Source: UBA9337 sp038331135
GTDB lineage: Bacteria > Patescibacteriota > Minisyncoccia > Moranbacterales > UBA9337
Direction: 5' to 3'
Length of the DNA stretch: 17,781 nucleotides
Assembly (NCBI GenBank): GCA_038331135.1
Contig: JBBQOS010000019.1
Span: 1 to 17,781, forward strand
The translations under genes were made by a program, and so were the position numbers. How positions within the stretch are numbered: position 1 is the stretch's first letter; each line of letters starts with the position of its first letter. Under the pieces are notes generated by a model. It saw nothing but the letters and a program-made list of their open reading frames with translations. It was not told where the DNA came from and did not search any database. This document shows positions 14,621-17,781 of this stretch, piece after piece.

Positions 14621-15983
14621 ATATTTTATTAAAACTTTTGGTTGCCAAATGAACTTTTCTGATTCAGAGAGGCTAGCTTCTTTTTTGGAAGAAAATAATT
14701 TAAAACCTGCTAAACAAATTACCGAGGCAAATTTGGTAATTTTTAATAGTTGTGGAGTACGAAAAATGCCCGAAGACAGAGCTTTTGGACAAATCCACAA
14801 TATCAGAAAAAATAATCCCAATGTTAAGATTATTCTAACGGGTTGTATTTCCCAAAGAAAAGATGTTCAGCTGACTCTAGCTAAAAAAGTTAACCTATTC
14901 TTCCCTATTAAAAACTTCGACAAACTAAAAAAATTTATTAATATCAATTTTAAAAACACTAAATCGAAATTAAAAAAATCGAAAATCGAAAATCGAAACT
15001 TCACTTCAGACAATAAAAAAATCGATTATCTATCAACAATACCAAGCTACACCAATAAATTTCAAGCCAATGTCCCTATAATGACAGGGTGCGACAATTT
15101 CTGTGCTTACTGTGTCGTACCTTATGCTCGCGGTCGCGAAGTCTCTCGAGAGGCTGATAAAATAATTAAAGAAATAAAAAATCTCCTAAAAAACGGTTTC
15201 CGGGAAATTACTCTTTTGGGACAAAATGTAAATAGTTACAAGGGAGAATTAAACATTAAAAATTCCAAATTAAAAATAAACGATACTATTAATTTTTCGC
15301 AATTACTTAAAATGATCAATGAAATTCCGGGTGACTTTCGGATTAGATTTATGTCCTCTCATCCCAAAGATATGAGCGATGAGTTAATCCAAGCTATCAC
15401 TAGTTTAGACAAAGTTTGCGAATCGGTTCATTTGCCCATTCAGTCAGGAGACGATACTGTGCTCAAAAATATGAATCGGAAATACACCCGAAAACACTAT
15501 TTGAATTTAATTAAAAAAGTTAAAGCTGGTTTTGAGATAAATAAGCCCCATAAACTTTATTCTATATCTTCTGATATCATCGTTGGTTTCCCAGGAGAAA
15601 CTAAGGCTCAGTTTGAAAAATCTGCCTTTGTGATGCGCCAAGTAAAATATGATATGGTTTATTTTGGGCAATTTTCTCCTCGCCCTCAAACTGCAGCTTG
15701 GAAAATGAAAGATAACGTCACCAAACCAGGAAAAGAACGCCGAGAAAAATATCTCAATGAAATTCTCAAAAAAACAGCCCTAGCCAATAATAAAAAATAT
15801 CTAGACAAGACAATAGATGTTTTAGTAGAAAATAAAAAAGGCGAATTTTACTTTGGTAAAACTCGCACCTTTAAAAATGTAAGGATAATATCCGATCAAA
15901 AAAACTTAATTGGAAAATTTGTTAAAGTAAAAATAACTAAAATTAATATTTGGAATTTGGAAGGAAAATTATATGAAAAATAA
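14613..15983 (+). CDS. miaB: tRNA-2-methylthio-N6-dimethylallyladenosine synthase (MiaB)
   Basis: A radical-SAM methylthiotransferase that converts i6A37 to ms2i6A37 in tRNAs reading UNN codons. The 456 residues show the N-terminal UPF0004 domain with its cluster cysteines C11 (KTFGCQMN), C47 (NSCGVR) and C78 (TGCISQ). The radical-SAM motif is C160-x3-C164-x2-C167 in GCDNFCAYCVVPYARG, with LLGQNVNSY, and a C-terminal TRAM domain (about 403-455). KTFGCQMN separates it from MtaB and RimO. Two linkers are enlarged by period-7 repeat DNA: about 112-130 (KSKLKKSKIENRN) and about 210-222 (NIKNSKLKIN). The ATG lies in an 8-bp repeat array and has no Shine-Dalgarno. It overlaps miaA by 11 nt. Confidence 0.95.
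   Translation: MLRYFIKTFGCQMNFSDSERLASFLEENNLKPAKQITEANLVIFNSCGVRKMPEDRAFGQIHNIRKNNPNVKIILTGCISQRKDVQLTLAKKVNLFFPIKNFDKLKKFININFKNTKSKLKKSKIENRNFTSDNKKIDYLSTIPSYTNKFQANVPIMTGCDNFCAYCVVPYARGREVSREADKIIKEIKNLLKNGFREITLLGQNVNSYKGELNIKNSKLKINDTINFSQLLKMINEIPGDFRIRFMSSHPKDMSDELIQAITSLDKVCESVHLPIQSGDDTVLKNMNRKYTRKHYLNLIKKVKAGFEINKPHKLYSISSDIIVGFPGETKAQFEKSAFVMRQVKYDMVYFGQFSPRPQTAAWKMKDNVTKPGKERREKYLNEILKKTALANNKKYLDKTIDVLVENKKGEFYFGKTRTFKNVRIISDQKNLIGKFVKVKITKINIWNLEGKLYEK
14964..14999. repeat. Period-7 TCGAAAA tract inside miaB
   Basis: Units are tcgaaat, an 8-nt taaaaaaa, tcgaaaa, tcgaaaa, tcgaaac. It encodes SKLKKSKIENRN in the linker between the UPF0004 and radical-SAM domains, a position of variable length in MiaB. 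Confidence 0.7.
15248..15282. repeat. Period-7 ATTAAAA tract inside miaB
   Basis: Five heptamers in register read attaaac, attaaaa, attccaa, attaaaa, ataaacg. They encode LNIKNSKLKIN directly after the NVNSY motif, where most MiaB proteins have a short loop. Confidence 0.6.
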
Positions 15984-16950
15984 CAAAGTCATTGTAATTT
16001 TAGGACCGACTGCCAGTGGTAAATCATCCACGGCTATTAAACTTGCCAAAAAATTTAACGGTGAAATAATTTCTGCCGATTCCAGACAAATTTATCGAGG
16101 GATGGATATAGGTAGTGGAAAAATTTCCAAAGATAAACCGACAAATAACAAATCTTCTCAGCTACTAACTACAAACTACAAGCTAAAGGATAATTTTATC
16201 TCCGAAAAAATTCCTCATTATATGATTGACATTGTCAGTCCCAAAACTGATTTTAACGTAGCTAAATTTAAAAAAAGAGCTGATAAGCATATTGAAGATA
16301 TTTTAAGACGAGGTATGATTCCTATCATTTGCGGGGGAACCGGTTTTTGGATTCAAGCTATTGTCGATGACATAATTTATCCCGAAGTAAAGCCCAATTG
16401 GAAACTTCGAGAAAAATTAGAAAAAAGTTCTCCTATTCAGCTTTTTTCTATGCTCAAAAAATTAGATCCAGAAAGAGCCGAAAATATTGATGCCAAAAAT
16501 CCAGTTAGACTTATTAGAGCCATAGAAATTTGCAACGCTATAGGCAAAGTTCCTACTACAAAATACAAGATACGAGGTACGAGGTACCAGTTTTTACAAA
16601 TAGGAATCAATCGAGAAAAAGAAATTTTACACCAAAGAATAAAATTAAACGTAGCCCAAAGATTTAAAAATGGAATGATTGCTGAAGTAGAAAAACTCCA
16701 CACCAAAGGAGTGAGCTGGAAAAAAATAATGAGCTTTGGACTAAGCTACAAATTAATCCCCATGTATTTAAAGGGTGAAATTTTATCCAAAGAAGAGTTG
16801 CCAGAAAAAATTTATCTGGCTGAAAAAAATTACGCCAAACGCCAAATGACATGGTTTAAAAGAAACTCTAATATTAAATGGCTTATAGATTATAAAGACA
16901 TAGAAAAAGAAGTAAAAAAATTTATCCATCCAAACACTTTTAAAAAATAA
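15973..16950 (+). CDS. miaA: tRNA dimethylallyltransferase (MiaA)
   Basis: Transfers the dimethylallyl group of DMAPP to N6 of A37 in tRNAs reading UNN codons, making MiaB's substrate. The 325 residues have the P-loop GPTASGKS (11-18), ISADSRQIYRGMDIGSGK (33-50), PHYMIDIVSP (81-90), CGGTGFW (120-126), NPVRLIRAIEI (176-186) and RQMTWFKR (290-297). Two segments are repeat-coded: about 57-73 (with LLTTNYKL) before the PHYMID motif, and about 196-206 (TKYKIRGTRYQ) after the RAIE helix. Both are at variable positions in the family, and the catalytic motifs are intact. The ATG overlaps the end of miaB by 11 nt and has a good AAGGA Shine-Dalgarno at 15961-15965, 7 nt upstream. This is one of the few clear ones in the window. 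Confidence 0.95.
   Translation: MKNNKVIVILGPTASGKSSTAIKLAKKFNGEIISADSRQIYRGMDIGSGKISKDKPTNNKSSQLLTTNYKLKDNFISEKIPHYMIDIVSPKTDFNVAKFKKRADKHIEDILRRGMIPIICGGTGFWIQAIVDDIIYPEVKPNWKLREKLEKSSPIQLFSMLKKLDPERAENIDAKNPVRLIRAIEICNAIGKVPTTKYKIRGTRYQFLQIGINREKEILHQRIKLNVAQRFKNGMIAEVEKLHTKGVSWKKIMSFGLSYKLIPMYLKGEILSKEELPEKIYLAEKNYAKRQMTWFKRNSNIKWLIDYKDIEKEVKKFIHPNTFKK
16141..16189. repeat. Period-7 CTACAAA tract inside miaA (first insert)
   Basis: Seven heptamers in register read acaaata, acaaatc, ttctcag, ctactaa, ctacaaa, ctacaag, ctaaagg. The last four are the clearest. The tract encodes NNKSSQLLTTNYKLK between the DMAPP-site region and PHYMID. Confidence 0.65.
16557..16590. repeat. Period-7 TACGAGG tract inside miaA (second insert)
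   Basis: Units are tacaaaa, tacaaga, tacgagg, tacgagg, taccag. It encodes TKYKIRGTRYQ. The unit clearly belongs to the same family as the ctacaaa units 400 bp upstream in the same gene. Confidence 0.75.
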
Positions 16951-17013
16951 GTAGCTAGACGCCCTCCATGATTCAGGTAGTTGGATAATTGGGTGTTCCT
17001 CGAAAAAAATTAA
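16951..17013. other. GC-richer structured spacer between convergent miaA and ispH
   Basis: About 50 bases near 50% G+C stand out against the A/T-rich surroundings. ACGCCC (16959-16964) pairs with GGGTGT (16991-16996, one G-U), and the adjacent TCCA (16965-16968) pairs with TGGA (16982-16985). The result is an extended bulged stem. For the ispH transcript a TTATTTTTT run follows about 11 nt after the stem, so it may act as a loose terminator. It lacks tRNA landmarks and I do not recognise it. Confidence 0.35.
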
Positions 17014-17781
17014 TTACTTTTCTATCCTTATTGCTTTTTTAATACCGTTTACCACATCATCTATCAAAAACTGTGCAGTCGAGGCTCCAGCAGCTACTCC
17101 GATATTATCCGCTTCGTTAAACCATTCTGATTTTAATTCGTCAGCTATCTCAATGTGGTAAGTTTTTGCTCCAACTGCATTGCTAATCTCGGCCAGTTTA
17201 TTAGTATTACTGGACGATTTTCCTCCCACCACAATCATTACATCCACCTCTTGAGCTAAAGACGCTATTTCTGCTTGCTTGGTGGTGCTATCTAGACAGA
17301 TAGTATTTTCTATTACAATTTTTTTAAATCCTCTATCTAAAAGTTTCAGCGTAACCTCTTTTAAAAGACTGATTTTATAAGTAGTTTGACTCATTACTCC
17401 AATGATGCTTTTTTCAAAATTGATATCTTTAATTTGATCAGCACTACTCACAATTTTTGCAGAATTATTCGTCAAAGAATTAATTCCAATTATTTCAGCA
17501 TGCTTTTTATCTCCACAAATTAAAATCTCATACCCTTTTTTGTAAAAATCGCGTGCTACTATTCTAGCTTTATTTACAAATGGACATGTAGCATCGACAA
17601 TTTTAATTCCCCTAGCATTAGCTTCGTCAATAATTTCTATCGGCGCTCCATGACTTCTTATGATCATAGTCACTCCATCTGGAATTTCATCTAATTTTTC
17701 CACTGTTTTTAAACCCTTTTTTGCCAGAGTTTCAATTACTTGATTGTTGTGTACTAAATCTCCAATGACATAAATTTCTTT
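17014..17781 (-). CDS. ispH: 4-hydroxy-3-methylbut-2-enyl diphosphate reductase (IspH), 5' end beyond window
   Basis: The last enzyme of the MEP isoprenoid pathway, an iron-sulphur protein reducing HMBPP to IPP and DMAPP. The reading frame is open to the right edge, so the 255 visible codons are the C-terminal part; roughly 30-40 residues including the first cluster Cys are missing. A GTG at 17703 is internal: the codons before it read YVIGDLVHNNQVIETL, a core IspH segment. Also visible are IIRSHG, DATCPFVN (second cluster Cys), GDKKHAE, GVMSQTT, ENTICLDST (third cluster Cys), VVGGKSSSNT and the AAGAST substrate loop. VHN and SHG supply the substrate-binding histidines. It converges with miaA, whose substrate DMAPP it makes. 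Confidence 0.96.
   Translation of the reverse strand, partial: KEIYVIGDLVHNNQVIETLAKKGLKTVEKLDEIPDGVTMIIRSHGAPIEIIDEANARGIKIVDATCPFVNKARIVARDFYKKGYEILICGDKKHAEIIGINSLTNNSAKIVSSADQIKDINFEKSIIGVMSQTTYKISLLKEVTLKLLDRGFKKIVIENTICLDSTTKQAEIASLAQEVDVMIVVGGKSSSNTNKLAEISNAVGAKTYHIEIADELKSEWFNEADNIGVAAGASTAQFLIDDVVNGIKKAIRIEK

Noticed and set aside
16951..17013. tRNA gene or fragment in the GC-richer spacer
   Set aside because: No T-loop GTTCGA-like motif, no acceptor stem and too short for a tRNA.
17014..17703. ispH as a complete 229-residue gene starting at the GTG at 17703
   Set aside because: The frame continues to the window edge with conserved IspH residues (YVIGDLVHNN), so the gene is cut by the window rather than short.

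Overview
The window is AT-rich bacterial chromosome, roughly one third G+C by eye, densely packed with ordinary housekeeping genes. The gene content (DUF4012 membrane protein next to a GT4 glycosyltransferase, compact TrxB, MurD with a GTKGKTT P-loop, LepA, MurJ, GAPDH, MiaB/MiaA, IspH), the scarcity of Shine-Dalgarno sequences and the in-frame low-complexity inserts in conserved proteins point to a Patescibacteria/CPR genome of the Parcubacteria type. That assignment is inference from gene style, not a phylogenetic result. TGA serves as a stop in at least two genes and Trp is TGG, so the recoded (code 25) Gracilibacteria/Absconditabacteria are unlikely.

Layout. 1-364: a promoter and a small Cys-containing membrane protein on the + strand. 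378-4997 (- strand): murJ, then lepA, then a DUF4105 (Lnb_N-like) membrane-anchored protein; murJ has its own candidate promoter. 5153-5189: a strong hairpin terminator. 5201-14470 (- strand): a tight seven-gene run, gap > N-acyl-D-amino-acid deacylase-like > murD > class IV aminotransferase > trxB > GT4 glycosyltransferase > DUF4012. Its gaps are 34 nt or less, a candidate promoter lies at 14508-14536, and the terminator closes it. 14613-16950 (+ strand): miaB and miaA, overlapping by 11 nt. 16951-17013: an unusual GC-richer structured spacer. 17014-17781 (- strand): ispH, cut by the right edge.

How the genes fit together. MurD and MurJ act in peptidoglycan precursor synthesis and flipping. 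The deacylase-like protein and class IV aminotransferase could touch D-amino acid metabolism, and the GT4/DUF4012 pair suggests envelope glycan work. IspH makes the DMAPP that MiaA transfers to tRNA A37, which MiaB then methylthiolates.

The most distinctive signal is a set of short tandem-repeat tracts (periods 7, 8, 9 and 17 bp). They sit inside otherwise conserved genes as in-frame loop insertions (lepA, miaB twice, miaA twice, DUF4105) and also at gene starts, including one that supplies the miaB start codon. A second point is that the deacylase-like protein has Asn in place of two residues of the known D-aminoacylase metal/catalytic centre. I see no CRISPR array, insertion sequence, tRNA, rRNA or phage gene.
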